NCBI GenBank assembly: GCA_035296325.1
Contig: DATHBD010000034.1
Location: 1-62,552 of the forward strand
Direction of reading: 5' to 3'
From: DATHBD01 sp035296325
GTDB taxonomy: Bacteria; Actinomycetota; Actinomycetes; Mycobacteriales; Micromonosporaceae
Length of the DNA: 62,552 nucleotides
Shown: in pieces, positions 18,078-27,103 of the stretch
How the letters are laid out: each line of letters begins with the position of its first letter
How positions within the stretch are numbered: position 1 is the stretch's first letter
Position numbers and translations under genes: made by a program
The notes under the pieces: model-generated
What the model saw: the letters and a program-made list of their open reading frames with translations, nothing else
Database searches by the model: none
Told to the model about the DNA's origin: nothing

Positions 18078-18959
18078 GTGACCGACTTCGACGGCCTGCC
18101 AGTGCTGCGTTCTCCCGTGGCGATCGCGGCGTTCGAGGGCTGGAACGACGCCGCCGACGCCTCGACCGCCGCCGTGGAGCACCTGGAACAGGTGTGGGAC
18201 GCCGATGCCATCGCCGCGATGGACCCGGAGGAGTTCTACGACTTCCAGGTCAACCGCCCGACCGTCACCATGGCCGAGGGCGAGACCCGGCGGATCGAGT
18301 GGCCGACCACCCGCTTCGCGGTGGCCTCCCCGCCCGGGGCCGAGCACGACGTCGTGCTGATCCGCGGCATCGAGCCCAGCATGCGCTGGCGGACGTTCTG
18401 CGACGAGCTGCTCGAGCTGTGCCACAGCCTTGAGGTCACCCGCGTGGTGCTGCTCGGAGCGTTGCTGGCCGACGTGCCCTACACGCGCCCACTGCCGGTC
18501 AGCGGTTCCGCGGCGAGTCGGTCCGCCGCCGAGACCCTCGGCCTCGTGCCGACCCGGTACGAGGGCCCGACCGGCATCGTCGGCGTGCTGCACGACGCCT
18601 GCACCCGCGCCGACATCGAGGCACTCTCGTTCTGGGTGCACGTGCCGCACTACGCCAACAATCCACCCTGCCCGAAAGCCACGCTCGCGCTGCTGCACCG
18701 GGTCGAGGAGGTGCTCGACCTGCCGGTGCCGGTCGGCTCGCTGGCCGAGGAGTCGGCCGAGTGGGAGGAGCGGCTCAAGCAGGCCACCGACTCCGACGCG
18801 GAGCTCGCCGACTACGTCCGTGAGCTGGAGGAACGCTCCGGCGACGACGCCATCAAGCCGCTCTCCGGCGATGAGATCGCGCACGAGTTCGAGAAGTACC
18901 TGCGTCGCCGGGGCGGCCAGGCAGGCCCGTCGGCGACCGGCCCGTCCAGCGGCTGGTAG
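18078..18959 (+). CDS. PAC2-family protein (Rv2125-like)
   Basis: A 293-aa cytoplasmic protein of the PAC2 / proteasome-assembly-chaperone-like fold. The conserved start is VLRSPVAIAAFEGWNDA, and the middle has TRVVLLGALLADVPYTRP and a VPHYANNPPCPKA motif. The actinobacterial members are near the proteasome locus and have been proposed as assembly factors, but the role is unproven. The C-terminal third is acidic and helical (ELADYVRELEERSGDD). GTG 18078 is the first start in frame with the domain. It converges with the aminotransferase (7 bp between stops). Confidence 0.88.
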   Translation: MTDFDGLPVLRSPVAIAAFEGWNDAADASTAAVEHLEQVWDADAIAAMDPEEFYDFQVNRPTVTMAEGETRRIEWPTTRFAVASPPGAEHDVVLIRGIEPSMRWRTFCDELLELCHSLEVTRVVLLGALLADVPYTRPLPVSGSAASRSAAETLGLVPTRYEGPTGIVGVLHDACTRADIEALSFWVHVPHYANNPPCPKATLALLHRVEEVLDLPVPVGSLAEESAEWEERLKQATDSDAELADYVRELEERSGDDAIKPLSGDEIAHEFEKYLRRRGGQAGPSATGPSSGW

Positions 18960-18966
18960 CCGGTCA

Positions 18967-20187
18967 CTACTGCCGGTACGTCGTCAGGAACCGTTCCAGT
19001 CGGGCGATCGCCTCCTCCAGATCGGCCACCCGCGGCAGCGTCACGATCCGGAAATGGTCCGGGCGGGGCCAGTTGAAGCCGGTGCCCTGCACGACCAGGA
19101 GCTTCTCCTGGCGGAGCAGGTCGAGCACGAAGCGCTCGTCGTCGGCGATCGGGTACACCTTCGGGTCGAGCCGCGGAAACGCGTACAGCGCGCCCTTGGG
19201 CTTGACGCAGCTGACGCCGGGAATCGCCGACAGCAGCTCGTGCGCCCGATTGCGCTGGTCGTGCAGGCGGCCACCGGGCAGGACGAGGTCGTTGATGCTC
19301 TGGTAGCCGCCAAGGGCGGTCTGTACGGCGTACTGTGTCGGCACGTTGGGGCACAGCCGCATGTTGGCCAGGATCTCGAGGCCCTCGATGTAGCTCGCCG
19401 CGTGCAGTTTCGGCCCGGACAGCACGAGCCAACCGGTCCGGAAGCCGGCCACCCGGTAGGCCTTCGACAGCCCGTTGAACGTCAGGCACAGCAGGTCGGG
19501 CGCGAGCGCGGCGGTCGACACGTGCTCCGCGTCGTCGTACAGGATCTTGTCGTAGATCTCATCGGAGAACAGCAGCAGGTTGTGTCGTCGGGCCAGCTCC
19601 ACGAGCCCTTCCAACAGTTCCCGGGAGTAGACGGCACCGGTCGGGTTGTTCGGGTTGATCACCACCATGGCCCGGGTGCGGTCGGTGATCTTGCTTTCGA
19701 TGTCGGCCAGGTCGGGCATCCAGTCGGCCTGCTCGTCGCAGAGGTAGTGCACCGCGGTCCCGCCGCAGAGGCTGACCGCCGCGGTCCACAACGGATAGTC
19801 CGGCGCCGGGATGAGCACCTCGTCGCCGTTGTCCAGGAGCGCCTGCAGCGACATCACGATCAGCTCGGAGACCCCGTTGCCGAGGAAGACGTCCTCGATC
19901 CCGACACCGCCGACCTGCTTGCCCTGGTAGTACTGCACCACGGCGCGGCGGGCGGAGAGCAGCCCCTTGGAGTCGCCGTACCCGTGCGCCGACGGCAGGT
20001 TGAGGATGATGTCCTGGAGGATCTCCTCCGGTGCCTCGAATCCGAACGGCGCCGGGTTGCCAATGTTCAGCTTGAGGATGTGGTGACCCTCGGACTCCAT
20101 GTACTTGGCATGGCGCATGACCTCCCCTCGGATGTCGTAGCAGACGTTGGCGAGCTTCGTGGACTGGCTGACCTCCATGTCCGCCAC
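18967..20187 (-). CDS. PLP-dependent aminotransferase, AlaA-like
   Basis: A 406-aa fold-type I aminotransferase. The PLP-binding Lys lies in TFNGLSKAYRVAGFRTGW; other hallmarks are LNIGNPAPFGF, PAPDYPLWTAA and VVINPNNPTGAVYS. It most resembles the alanine-glutamate transaminase group (AlaA / Rv0337c-like), linking pyruvate/alanine with 2-oxoglutarate/glutamate; aspartate activity cannot be excluded. Length is normal. It is transcribed away from the GntR regulator, with about 100 bp of shared upstream DNA. Confidence 0.9.
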   Translation of the reverse strand: MADMEVSQSTKLANVCYDIRGEVMRHAKYMESEGHHILKLNIGNPAPFGFEAPEEILQDIILNLPSAHGYGDSKGLLSARRAVVQYYQGKQVGGVGIEDVFLGNGVSELIVMSLQALLDNGDEVLIPAPDYPLWTAAVSLCGGTAVHYLCDEQADWMPDLADIESKITDRTRAMVVINPNNPTGAVYSRELLEGLVELARRHNLLLFSDEIYDKILYDDAEHVSTAALAPDLLCLTFNGLSKAYRVAGFRTGWLVLSGPKLHAASYIEGLEILANMRLCPNVPTQYAVQTALGGYQSINDLVLPGGRLHDQRNRAHELLSAIPGVSCVKPKGALYAFPRLDPKVYPIADDERFVLDLLRQEKLLVVQGTGFNWPRPDHFRIVTLPRVADLEEAIARLERFLTTYRQ

Positions 20188-20259
20188 TCTAAAGACCCGA
20201 GGCCGTCCAGGTCGAAGCCGTTTCGAATGCTGTGGCCCCCGGCGCGTCGGGTACAGCGT

Positions 20260-20273
20260 CCTAGGAGGCTAGG
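20260..20273. promoter_or_regulatory. Inverted repeat upstream of the GntR gene
   Basis: CCTAG-GAGG-CTAGG is a perfect 5-bp dyad 16 bases before the GntR start codon and between the divergent aminotransferase and regulator. GntR regulators commonly bind such dyads in their own promoters, so this is a candidate autoregulatory operator. GTAGTCT just downstream could be part of a -10 element. Confidence 0.45.
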
Positions 20274-20288
20274 TTGTAGTCTGGTGAC

Positions 20289-21083
20289 ATGACGATCAAT
20301 CCCGGCGCCGCGGAGTTCCCGCACCGGCAGATCGCGGCTCAACTGCGCGCGCGGATCCACCGCGGCGACTGGGGGCCCGGCGAACGGCTGCCGTCCATCC
20401 CGGCGATGGCCACGCAGTACGGGGTGGCGAAGCAGACCGTGCAGCGCACCGTCGACCAACTGCGGATCGAAGGCCTGCTGATCACCCGGCCGGGGTCCGG
20501 CACCTTCGTGCGGGGCACCAAGCGGCGGCTCAACCGGCTGTCCCGGGGGCGGTACGGCGCGCAGCGCGGCTACCACGCCGACCTCGCCGCCCGATACCGC
20601 CAGCACCTGATCGCTGTGACGACATCGGCGGCGCCGCCCGAGGTGGCGGAGGCCTTCGGCGTGGAGCCGGGCGCGCAACTGCTGGTGCGCCGCCATCTGG
20701 TCCGCACCGGTGACGCCCCGGTGGAACTGGGCGCCTCCTGGTTCCGACCCGCCGACGTGACCGGCACCAGCATCACCCGGCCGGAGGTCTTCGACCGGCC
20801 GCTGTACCAGGAGGTAGAGGCGGAGACCGGGCGGCGGTACACCCGGGCACGCGACCAGATCACCGCCCGCCTGCCCACCCGGGACGAGGCCGAGACGCTG
20901 CAGATCCGGCCGGACACCCCGGTGCTGGTGCTGCTGCACGTGGCGTTCGACACCGACCACCGCCCGATCGAGGTCGCCCAGGCGGTCTGGCCCGGGCCGA
21001 TGACGGCGCTGAGCGAGGAGTACGGCATTCCCGGGCCGCGCGAGCGGCTGCCCACCGACGAACCGGAGATCAACCTTGGCTGA
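20289..21083 (+). CDS. GntR/HutC-type transcriptional regulator
   Basis: A 264-aa regulator with an N-terminal winged helix (QIAAQLRARIHRGDW ... GVAKQTVQRTVDQLR ... GLLITRPGSGTFV, about 10-75) and a C-terminal UTRA effector domain (about 95-245) containing RRHLVRTGDAPVELGASWF. The HutC subfamily senses small metabolites, which cannot be deduced. Its end overlaps the downstream acetyltransferase by 8 bp, so the two are co-translated. A dyad at 20260-20273 may be its operator. Confidence 0.92.
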   Translation: MTINPGAAEFPHRQIAAQLRARIHRGDWGPGERLPSIPAMATQYGVAKQTVQRTVDQLRIEGLLITRPGSGTFVRGTKRRLNRLSRGRYGAQRGYHADLAARYRQHLIAVTTSAAPPEVAEAFGVEPGAQLLVRRHLVRTGDAPVELGASWFRPADVTGTSITRPEVFDRPLYQEVEAETGRRYTRARDQITARLPTRDEAETLQIRPDTPVLVLLHVAFDTDHRPIEVAQAVWPGPMTALSEEYGIPGPRERLPTDEPEINLG

Positions 21084-21552
21084 GATCGAGATCCGCCCCG
21101 CCCGGCCCGGGGACGCCGCCGAGGTCGGCGACGTGTGGCTGCGCTCCTTCACCACCGCGCTGCCGGGGGTGCGCCTGGCGCATACCTCCGAGGAGGTCCG
21201 GGCCTGGCTGCGCGACGTGCTGCTCCCCCGCGGCGGGACCTGGGTCGCCGTGGCGGAGCAGCGGGTGGTCGGGATGCTGGCGGTGCACGGGCACGACCTC
21301 GACCAGCTCTACGTCGACCCGGACTGGCACGGCCGGGGCATCGGGAGCCGATTTGTCGGGCTGGCCAAGGAGCGCAGTGCGAGCGGACTGACCCTGTGGA
21401 CGTTCCAGGTGAACGCCCCGGCGCGCCGATTCTACGAGCGGCACGGCTTCGTCCCCGTCGAGTACACCGACGGCGCGGCCAATGAGGAGCGCGAGCCCGA
21501 CGTCCGCTACGTCTGGCCCGCCCCCGAAGCGCCGGAAACCTCCGCCTCGTAA
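21076..21552 (+). CDS. GNAT-family N-acetyltransferase
   Basis: A 158-aa GNAT acetyltransferase with the acetyl-CoA site in LYVDPDWHGRGIGSRFVGLAKE and the RRFYERHGFVPVEY end motif. The start is TTG 21076 (overlapping the GntR stop by 8 bp), unusual but supported by the coupling and by the match of IEIRPARPGDAAEVGDV to the typical N-terminus. The acceptor is unknown; pairing with a GntR regulator suggests a small metabolite or antibiotic. Confidence 0.88.
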   Translation: MAEIEIRPARPGDAAEVGDVWLRSFTTALPGVRLAHTSEEVRAWLRDVLLPRGGTWVAVAEQRVVGMLAVHGHDLDQLYVDPDWHGRGIGSRFVGLAKERSASGLTLWTFQVNAPARRFYERHGFVPVEYTDGAANEEREPDVRYVWPAPEAPETSAS

Positions 21553-21566
21553 CGGGCGCCCCGGCG

Positions 21567-23234
21567 TCAGGCTGAGCCAGGCAGCGGGGCACCGTTCCCC
21601 CGAAGCGCCGAATCGTGTTCCACGGCACGGATCCGTGGGTCGTCGGCGTCGGCGTAGTAGTCGTCGGTGGACGTGGCGTCGGTGCCGTCGGCCACCTTCG
21701 CGCCCCGCAGGATCAGTGTGCCGACGACCGCGACAAGCACATTGACCAGTACCGCGATAAACCCCACGTAGACGGTCTTCGGCGTGTCGAAGCCGAACTC
21801 CGACAGCGGGAAGGCCGATCCGCCGAAGTGCAGCCGCTTCGCCGCGGGGTTGGGGATCTGGTAGAGCATCCACATCCCGACCGACATGCCGGCGACCAGG
21901 CCGGCGATGAGCGCGCCCCGGTGGAACCAGCGGGTGAACAGGCCGAGCATCACCGAGGGCAGCGTCTGCAGGATGATCACGCCACCGATGAGCTGCAGGT
22001 CGATGGAGAACTGGGGGTCGAGGAAGACGATGCACGCGACCGCGCCGACCTTGACGACCAACGAAGTGATCTTGGAGACGTTGGCCTCCTGCGCTGGGGT
22101 CGCGTCGCGCTTGAGGTATTCCTTGTAGATGTTGCGGGTGAACAGGTTTGCTGCCGCGATGGACATGATCGCGGCGGGGACCAGCGCGCCGATGCCGATC
22201 GCGGCGAACGCGATGCCGGCGAACCACTGCGGGAACATCTGGTCGAACAGCAGCGGCACCACCGTGTTGTTGTCCACGCTTCCCTCGGTCGCCCCGGGCA
22301 GCGGCTTGATCCCGGCCGCGATCGCCATGTAGCCCAACAGCGCGATCAGGCCCAGCACCAGGGAGTACGCCGGCAGCGCCGACATGTTGCGCTTGATCAC
22401 ATTGCGGTCCCGGCTGGCCAGCACGCCGGTGATGCTGTGCGGGTACAGGAACAGCGCGAGCGCCGAGCCGAACGCCAGCGTCACGTACTGCAGCTGGTTG
22501 TTGGCGTTGAGCAGGATGCCGTCGTTGGGCGACGGTGATGCGGTGAACTTCTTCTCGGCCGCTCCGAAGATCACCTCCCACCCGCCCAGCTTGTACGGGA
22601 TGTAGATGATCGCCACGATGATGACCAGGTAGATCAGGGTGTCCTTGACGAAGGCGATCAACGCCGGCGCCCGCAGCCCGGACTGGTAGGTGTAGGCCGC
22701 CAGGATGGCGAACGCGATGATGATCGGCAGGTGCCGGGCCACCGTGCTCTCCCCCGTGATGCCCATCGTCTTGAGGACCGCCTCGATGCCGACGAGTTGC
22801 AGCGCGATGTAGGGCATCGTCGCGACGATGCCGGTGATCGCCACGAGCAGCGCCAGGGTCGAGGAGCCGAAGCGGGCCCGCACGAAGTCCGCGGGCGTGA
22901 CGAAGCCGTGCCGGTGCGACACCGACCAGAGCCGGATCAGCACCAGCAGCACCATCGGATAGACGATGACTGTGTACGGCACGGCGAAGAAGCCCATCGC
23001 CCCTGCGCCGAAGAGCAGGGCCGGAACGGCGACGAAGGTGTACGCCGTGTAGAGGTCCCCGCCGATCAGGAACCAGGTGACCCAGCCGCCGAAGCTGCGC
23101 CCGCCAAGGCCCCACTCATCCAGGTGCGCCAACGTGTCCGGACGACGCCACCGGGCAGCCACGAAGCCCATCACGCTGACCGCGAGGAAGAGCACCGTGA
23201 ACACGACGATCTCCACCAGATGATCACGCCACAT
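21567..23234 (-). CDS. Sodium:solute symporter, monocarboxylate type
   Basis: A 555-aa SSS-family transporter with about 13 TM helices. The N-terminus FVAARWRRPDTLAHLDEWGLGGRSF is typical of the actinobacterial monocarboxylate (pyruvate/acetate-like) branch, and GVLASRDRNVIKRN is a conserved cytoplasmic loop. It uses a sodium gradient to import the substrate. It sits directly downstream of a DUF3311 small membrane gene (6 bp), the usual partner of this branch. Length is normal. The C-terminus is acidic and cytoplasmic. Confidence 0.92.
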   Translation of the reverse strand: MWRDHLVEIVVFTVLFLAVSVMGFVAARWRRPDTLAHLDEWGLGGRSFGGWVTWFLIGGDLYTAYTFVAVPALLFGAGAMGFFAVPYTVIVYPMVLLVLIRLWSVSHRHGFVTPADFVRARFGSSTLALLVAITGIVATMPYIALQLVGIEAVLKTMGITGESTVARHLPIIIAFAILAAYTYQSGLRAPALIAFVKDTLIYLVIIVAIIYIPYKLGGWEVIFGAAEKKFTASPSPNDGILLNANNQLQYVTLAFGSALALFLYPHSITGVLASRDRNVIKRNMSALPAYSLVLGLIALLGYMAIAAGIKPLPGATEGSVDNNTVVPLLFDQMFPQWFAGIAFAAIGIGALVPAAIMSIAAANLFTRNIYKEYLKRDATPAQEANVSKITSLVVKVGAVACIVFLDPQFSIDLQLIGGVIILQTLPSVMLGLFTRWFHRGALIAGLVAGMSVGMWMLYQIPNPAAKRLHFGGSAFPLSEFGFDTPKTVYVGFIAVLVNVLVAVVGTLILRGAKVADGTDATSTDDYYADADDPRIRAVEHDSALRGNGAPLPGSA

Positions 23235-23240
23235 CGCCGC

Positions 23241-23483
23241 TCACCCCCGCCGCTTCGTCATCTGGTACACCAGCGCCGTCGTGCCGACGCCGAGCGCGAT
23301 GAAGAGCAGTTGCAGCCAGTAGAACGCCGGGATGTCGAACAGGCGGGGACTGTCCCGGTTGTAGAGCGTGGTGAGCAGCGGCGCGATCACCGGCACGACA
23401 AGCAGCCAGTACCAGCCGCTGCGGTCGCTGCGCGCCGCGGTCGTCGGTGGCTCCGGCACCGGCTCGACGTTGGACTCCGGCAT
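23241..23483 (-). CDS. DUF3311 small membrane protein
   Basis: An 80-aa protein with a short disordered N-terminus and two TM helices (about 24-42 and 52-72), the second starting in FYWLQLLFIALGVGTTALVY. DUF3311 proteins are encoded with SSS-type monocarboxylate symporters and probably form part of the transport complex. ATG 23483 was chosen because GGAGGACCGC precedes it. It is the first gene of a two-gene operon with the symporter. Confidence 0.88.
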   Translation of the reverse strand: MPESNVEPVPEPPTTAARSDRSGWYWLLVVPVIAPLLTTLYNRDSPRLFDIPAFYWLQLLFIALGVGTTALVYQMTKRRG

Positions 23484-23650
23484 GCGGTCCTCCTCGGCGT
23501 CGGGTGACCGCAGGCGCGGGCGGTCAGGAACGAGTCGTACCGCTCCAGCCATCTCGACACAGCTGTGACGCGGACCACAGTCGCCGGAAGGGCAGTGCGC
23601 TGCGCCGAACGGTCGCCGCGCATCACCCGTCCGGTTACCCTCGTCCGGTG

Positions 23651-24301
23651 ATGGCACCCGACTGGCGCATCTGGCACGAGGAGTACGACCACCCCCACTC
23701 CGCGCTGGCCAACCGGCTCTCCGTGGTGCAGGCACAGGTGCGCGCTGCACTCGACCAGGCTGCGGACGGACCGATCCGGGTGCTCAGCCTGGTCGCCGGC
23801 CAGGGTCGGGACCTGATACCCGTGCTGGCCGACCATCCCCGTCGCAACGACGTCGCCGCGCGGCTGGTCGAGCTCGATCCGCGCATCGCCGAGGTTGCCC
23901 GGCAGGCGGCAGCGGATGCGGACCTGGCCGGCGTCGAGGTGGTCGTCGGCGACGCGGCCCTGGTCAACCACTACGAAGGGCTGGCGCCGGCGGACCTCGT
24001 GCTGATCTGCGGGCTCTTCGGCAACATCACCGAATCCGACGTCGCCCACACCATCGACCACACAGCGTCTTTGACCAGGCGCGGCGGCACCGTGATCTGG
24101 ACCCGCCACCGCGACGAACCCGACCTGGTCCCCCGCATCTGCGAATGGTTCGCCGAGCACGGCTTCGCGTTGGTATGGGTGTCCGAACCGGGCGCCGGCT
24201 ACGGCGTCGGCGTGCACCGCGCCCGCCGGGACCCACCGCCACTCGTGCCCGGCGCGCGGTTGTTCACCTTCGTCGGGTACGACAGCCTCGGCGCACCCTG
24301 A
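23651..24301 (+). CDS. Class I SAM-dependent methyltransferase
   Basis: A 216-aa methyltransferase-like protein. The SAM motif I region is VLSLVAGQGRDLIPVL, with acidic VELDPRIAEVARQ and the ADLVLICGLFGNI segment. The residues GQGRD differ from the canonical GxGxG but match a subset of actinobacterial methyltransferases. The acceptor is unknown. ATG 23651 was preferred to GTG 23648 directly before it; the frame upstream is not protein-like. Divergent from the symporter operon and convergent with mshC. Confidence 0.8.
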   Translation: MAPDWRIWHEEYDHPHSALANRLSVVQAQVRAALDQAADGPIRVLSLVAGQGRDLIPVLADHPRRNDVAARLVELDPRIAEVARQAAADADLAGVEVVVGDAALVNHYEGLAPADLVLICGLFGNITESDVAHTIDHTASLTRRGGTVIWTRHRDEPDLVPRICEWFAEHGFALVWVSEPGAGYGVGVHRARRDPPPLVPGARLFTFVGYDSLGAP

Positions 24302-24313
24302 GCCGGCCACCGG

Positions 24314-25561
24314 TTACAGGCGCACCCCGAGCAACGCGTCCACGGTGGCCGCGACGAGCGCCGGCGCATCCGGGTCGGTGCGCTCGCCGGCGAGCGCACC
24401 CTCCGCCCATGCGTCGACCGCGGTCAGCGCACCCTGGGTGTCCAGGTCGTCGGCGAGGCGCTGCCGCACCGCGGTGAGGACGGTGGCCCCGTCCGGGCCG
24501 GCCGGCGCCGCCACCGCTGCCCGCCACCGGGTCAGCCGCTGCTGGCCAAGTTTGCCCAGCTCGTCGGTCCACTGCCGGTCGGACCGGTAGTGATCGGCGA
24601 GCAACGCCAGCCGGACTCCCATGGGATCCACCCCGTCGGCGCGCAGCCGCGAGACGAAGACGAGATTGCCCTTGCTCTTGGACATCTTCTCGCCGGCCAG
24701 GCCGATCATCCCGGCGTGCACGTAGTGGCGGGCGAACGGCGCCACACCGGTGAGGACCTCGGCGTGCGCGGCCGAGCACTCGTGGTGCGGGAACAGGAGG
24801 TCGTTGCCGCCACCCTGCACGTCGACCGTCTGACCGAGCAGGCTCTGCGCGATGACGGCGCACTCGATGTGCCAACCCGGTCGGCCGGGTCCGAGCGGGC
24901 CGCCGTCCCATGCGGGTTCCCCGTCCCGCGCGCCACGCCACAGCAGCGGGTCGAGCGGATCGCGCTTGCCGGGGCGCTCCGGATCGCCACCGCGCTCGGC
25001 GGCGAAGTGCAACATCTCGGCCCGGGACAGGTTGGACTCCGACCCGAAGGCCGGCGCCGCCGAGATCGCGAAGTACACGTCACCGGTACCGTCCTCGAGC
25101 CGGTACGCCGCGCCGGCGTCGAGCAGGGCCACCACGCCCCGCGCGATCGCCGGAATGCTCTCCACGGCGCCGACGTAACGTTCCGGCGGGAGGATCCGCA
25201 GCGCCTCCATGTCCTCGCGGAACAGCGCCGTCTCCCGCATGCCGAGCACCACCCAGTCCTCGCCGTCGCGGGTCGCGCGCTCCAGCAGGGGGTCGTCGAT
25301 ATCGGTGACGTTCTGGACGTACCTGACGTCGATCCCGCCGTCGCGCCACACCCGGTTCACCAGATCAAAGGTGATCATGGTGGCCGCGTGCCCCAGGTGG
25401 GTTGCGTCATACGGCGTGATCCCACAGACGTACATCGTCGCCGGACGGGCCGCGCTGGCCGTGACCGTGGGCGCGACGATCCGCCGCGCCGAGTCGAACA
25501 GCGCCAGGGTCTGCCCCGCGCCGGGCAGTCTCGGTAGATGCGGAGTCAGCCAGGAGTCCAT
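24314..25561 (-). CDS. mshC: Mycothiol ligase MshC
   Basis: L-cysteine:1D-myo-inosityl 2-amino-2-deoxy-alpha-D-glucopyranoside ligase, the ATP-dependent step that attaches Cys to GlcN-Ins in mycothiol synthesis. The 415-aa protein has the class I aminoacyl-tRNA-synthetase-like fold with YVCGITPYDATHLGHA (zinc-binding Cys46 and the HIGH-type HLGH at 55-58) and KMSKSKGN. It is a duplicate of CysRS shortened at the C-terminus, normal for the family. It is last in the six-gene minus-strand operon, 72 bp after the SCO1664-like gene. Confidence 0.96.
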   Translation of the reverse strand: MDSWLTPHLPRLPGAGQTLALFDSARRIVAPTVTASAARPATMYVCGITPYDATHLGHAATMITFDLVNRVWRDGGIDVRYVQNVTDIDDPLLERATRDGEDWVVLGMRETALFREDMEALRILPPERYVGAVESIPAIARGVVALLDAGAAYRLEDGTGDVYFAISAAPAFGSESNLSRAEMLHFAAERGGDPERPGKRDPLDPLLWRGARDGEPAWDGGPLGPGRPGWHIECAVIAQSLLGQTVDVQGGGNDLLFPHHECSAAHAEVLTGVAPFARHYVHAGMIGLAGEKMSKSKGNLVFVSRLRADGVDPMGVRLALLADHYRSDRQWTDELGKLGQQRLTRWRAAVAAPAGPDGATVLTAVRQRLADDLDTQGALTAVDAWAEGALAGERTDPDAPALVAATVDALLGVRL

Positions 25562-25633
25562 GGCGACCAGCCTAACGGCGCCCTTCCTGGGTAGCGTGCG
25601 GGCCGGGAGGTCGGCGCGCGGGAGTCGGCGTCG

Positions 25634-26524
25634 TCACATCGGCGGCCACGGGATCGCGGGCCAGTCCTCGGGCGGCTGCGGGAAGCACCGGCCGCGCAGC
25701 AGGCGGTGGATCCGCATCCCGACCACCCCGACCTCCTCGGAGGTGAGGTGCTCGGCGAGCCGGGCCCCGAGCGTGCCCTCGACCGCGACGGCAAGGCGCT
25801 CCAGCTGCTCGATGCACTCCCCCGGCATCGACTCGTCGGACCAGCCCCACAGGACCGTGCGGAGCTTGTCCTCGGTGTGGAAGCACACGCCGTGATCCAC
25901 TCCGTACACGTGCCGGTCGACCGTGGGGATGACGTGGCCGCCCTTGCGGTCGGCGTTGTTCACCACCGCGTCGAAAACGGCCATCCGGGCCAGGCGCGGA
26001 TCGTCGGCATGGGCCAGGGCGTACGGCCGGCCGCGTTCGTCGCGAGCCGCCGCGACCCGGCGCCACCCCTTCGGCACCCGTTTCACCGGCACGAAGCCCA
26101 GGATCGGCTCGGCGTCCTGACGGTCCTCGTCGATCCACAGCTGGCACATGCCGCGCCCCATCGGGCCGTCGCGCAGCACGGTGGGCGGCACCACTCCCCA
26201 ACCGGTCGCGCAGGACACCAGGTAGGCGGCGTACTCCCGGCCGGCCAGCGTGCCGTCCGGGAAGTCCCACAGCGGGCGCTCCCCGGCGACCGGCTTGTAC
26301 ACACACCGGGCCACCACCCCGTCGTACGAGATGACCGCGCGCAGGGTGGCGTTGGACGCGTCGAGCAGCCGCCCCTCCAGCTCCAACGCCCCGTGCCGCA
26401 GCAGCTCAAGCGCCGCCTCCTCGGCCAGCGGTGCGCTGGCCGGCTGGGCGCTGTCGGGCTGGGCGCTGTCGGGCTGGGCGGTATCGGATCGGGCGCTGTC
26501 GGGCTGGGCTGACTCGGGCGACAC
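25634..26524 (-). CDS. SCO1664-family protein, PI3/4-kinase-like
   Basis: A conserved actinobacterial protein of 296 aa from GTG 26524. After a low-complexity N-terminus with repeated AQPDS units it shows kinase-like features: CVYKPVAGERPLWDF, FDAVVNNADRKGGHV (catalytic-loop-like NNAD) and YGVDHGVCFH (metal-binding-like D). The family is distantly related to phosphatidylinositol 3/4-kinases and HipA-like folds; the true substrate is unknown. It starts 5 bp after the DUF3090 stop. An alternative start at 26593 would overlap DUF3090 by about 60 bp and lacks support. Confidence 0.82.
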   Translation of the reverse strand: MSPESAQPDSARSDTAQPDSAQPDSAQPASAPLAEEAALELLRHGALELEGRLLDASNATLRAVISYDGVVARCVYKPVAGERPLWDFPDGTLAGREYAAYLVSCATGWGVVPPTVLRDGPMGRGMCQLWIDEDRQDAEPILGFVPVKRVPKGWRRVAAARDERGRPYALAHADDPRLARMAVFDAVVNNADRKGGHVIPTVDRHVYGVDHGVCFHTEDKLRTVLWGWSDESMPGECIEQLERLAVAVEGTLGARLAEHLTSEEVGVVGMRIHRLLRGRCFPQPPEDWPAIPWPPM

Positions 26525-26529
26525 GCTCG

Positions 26530-27093
26530 CTACCGTCGGTACCCGTTGTGCCTGGGGCAGAGGTGGCCGCGCGGGTCCAGCGGCTGGCCGCACAGCGGGC
26601 AGGCAGGCCGGCCGGAGGCGACGACCTTCCGGGCGCGCTCGATGAACTCCTTGGTCGCCTGGGGCGTCAGCCGGACCCGGAGGCGGTCCCGATCGGCGGT
26701 CAGCTCCTCTTCGTCCTCTTCGTCGGCTTCCTCGTCGGCTTCCTCGTCCTCACCGACGGCGATCGCCTCGATCACGACCGTGGCGGTGTCCACGTCGAAG
26801 GCCAGGCCCAGCGTGCCGACCCGGAACTCCTCGTCCAACGGCGTGTCCAGCGGCTCGAGGTCCGTGACTCCGGAGGGCGGCTCCGGAAGGTCCACCCCGA
26901 ACCGGCGCTGCGCCTCCAGGAGCAACTCCTCGAGCTTCTCGGCGAGGAGGGAAACCTGCACCTTCTCCACCGCCACGGTGACCAGCCGGCCACCGCCGCG
27001 TGCCTGTAGAAAGAACGTCCGCTCCCCCGGCGGACCCACGGTGCCCGCGATGAACCGCTCGGGCGGCTCGAAGGCGTAAACCTGGTGGGTCAT
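26530..27093 (-). CDS. DUF3090 protein with C-terminal zinc-binding tail
   Basis: A 187-aa conserved actinobacterial protein. The N-terminal half begins MTHQVYAFEPPERFIAGTVG; a run of Glu/Asp (about 118-135) separates it from a C-terminal ACPLCGQPLDPRGHLCPRHNGY segment with a CxxC/CxxH zinc-site pattern. The function is unknown. It is always found with the SCO1664-like kinase, and here they are 5 bp apart, so they probably act together. ATG 27093 begins at the conserved N-terminus. Confidence 0.85.
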   Translation of the reverse strand: MTHQVYAFEPPERFIAGTVGPPGERTFFLQARGGGRLVTVAVEKVQVSLLAEKLEELLLEAQRRFGVDLPEPPSGVTDLEPLDTPLDEEFRVGTLGLAFDVDTATVVIEAIAVGEDEEADEEADEEDEEELTADRDRLRVRLTPQATKEFIERARKVVASGRPACPLCGQPLDPRGHLCPRHNGYRR

Positions 27094-27103
27094 ACCACGG
27101 ACT

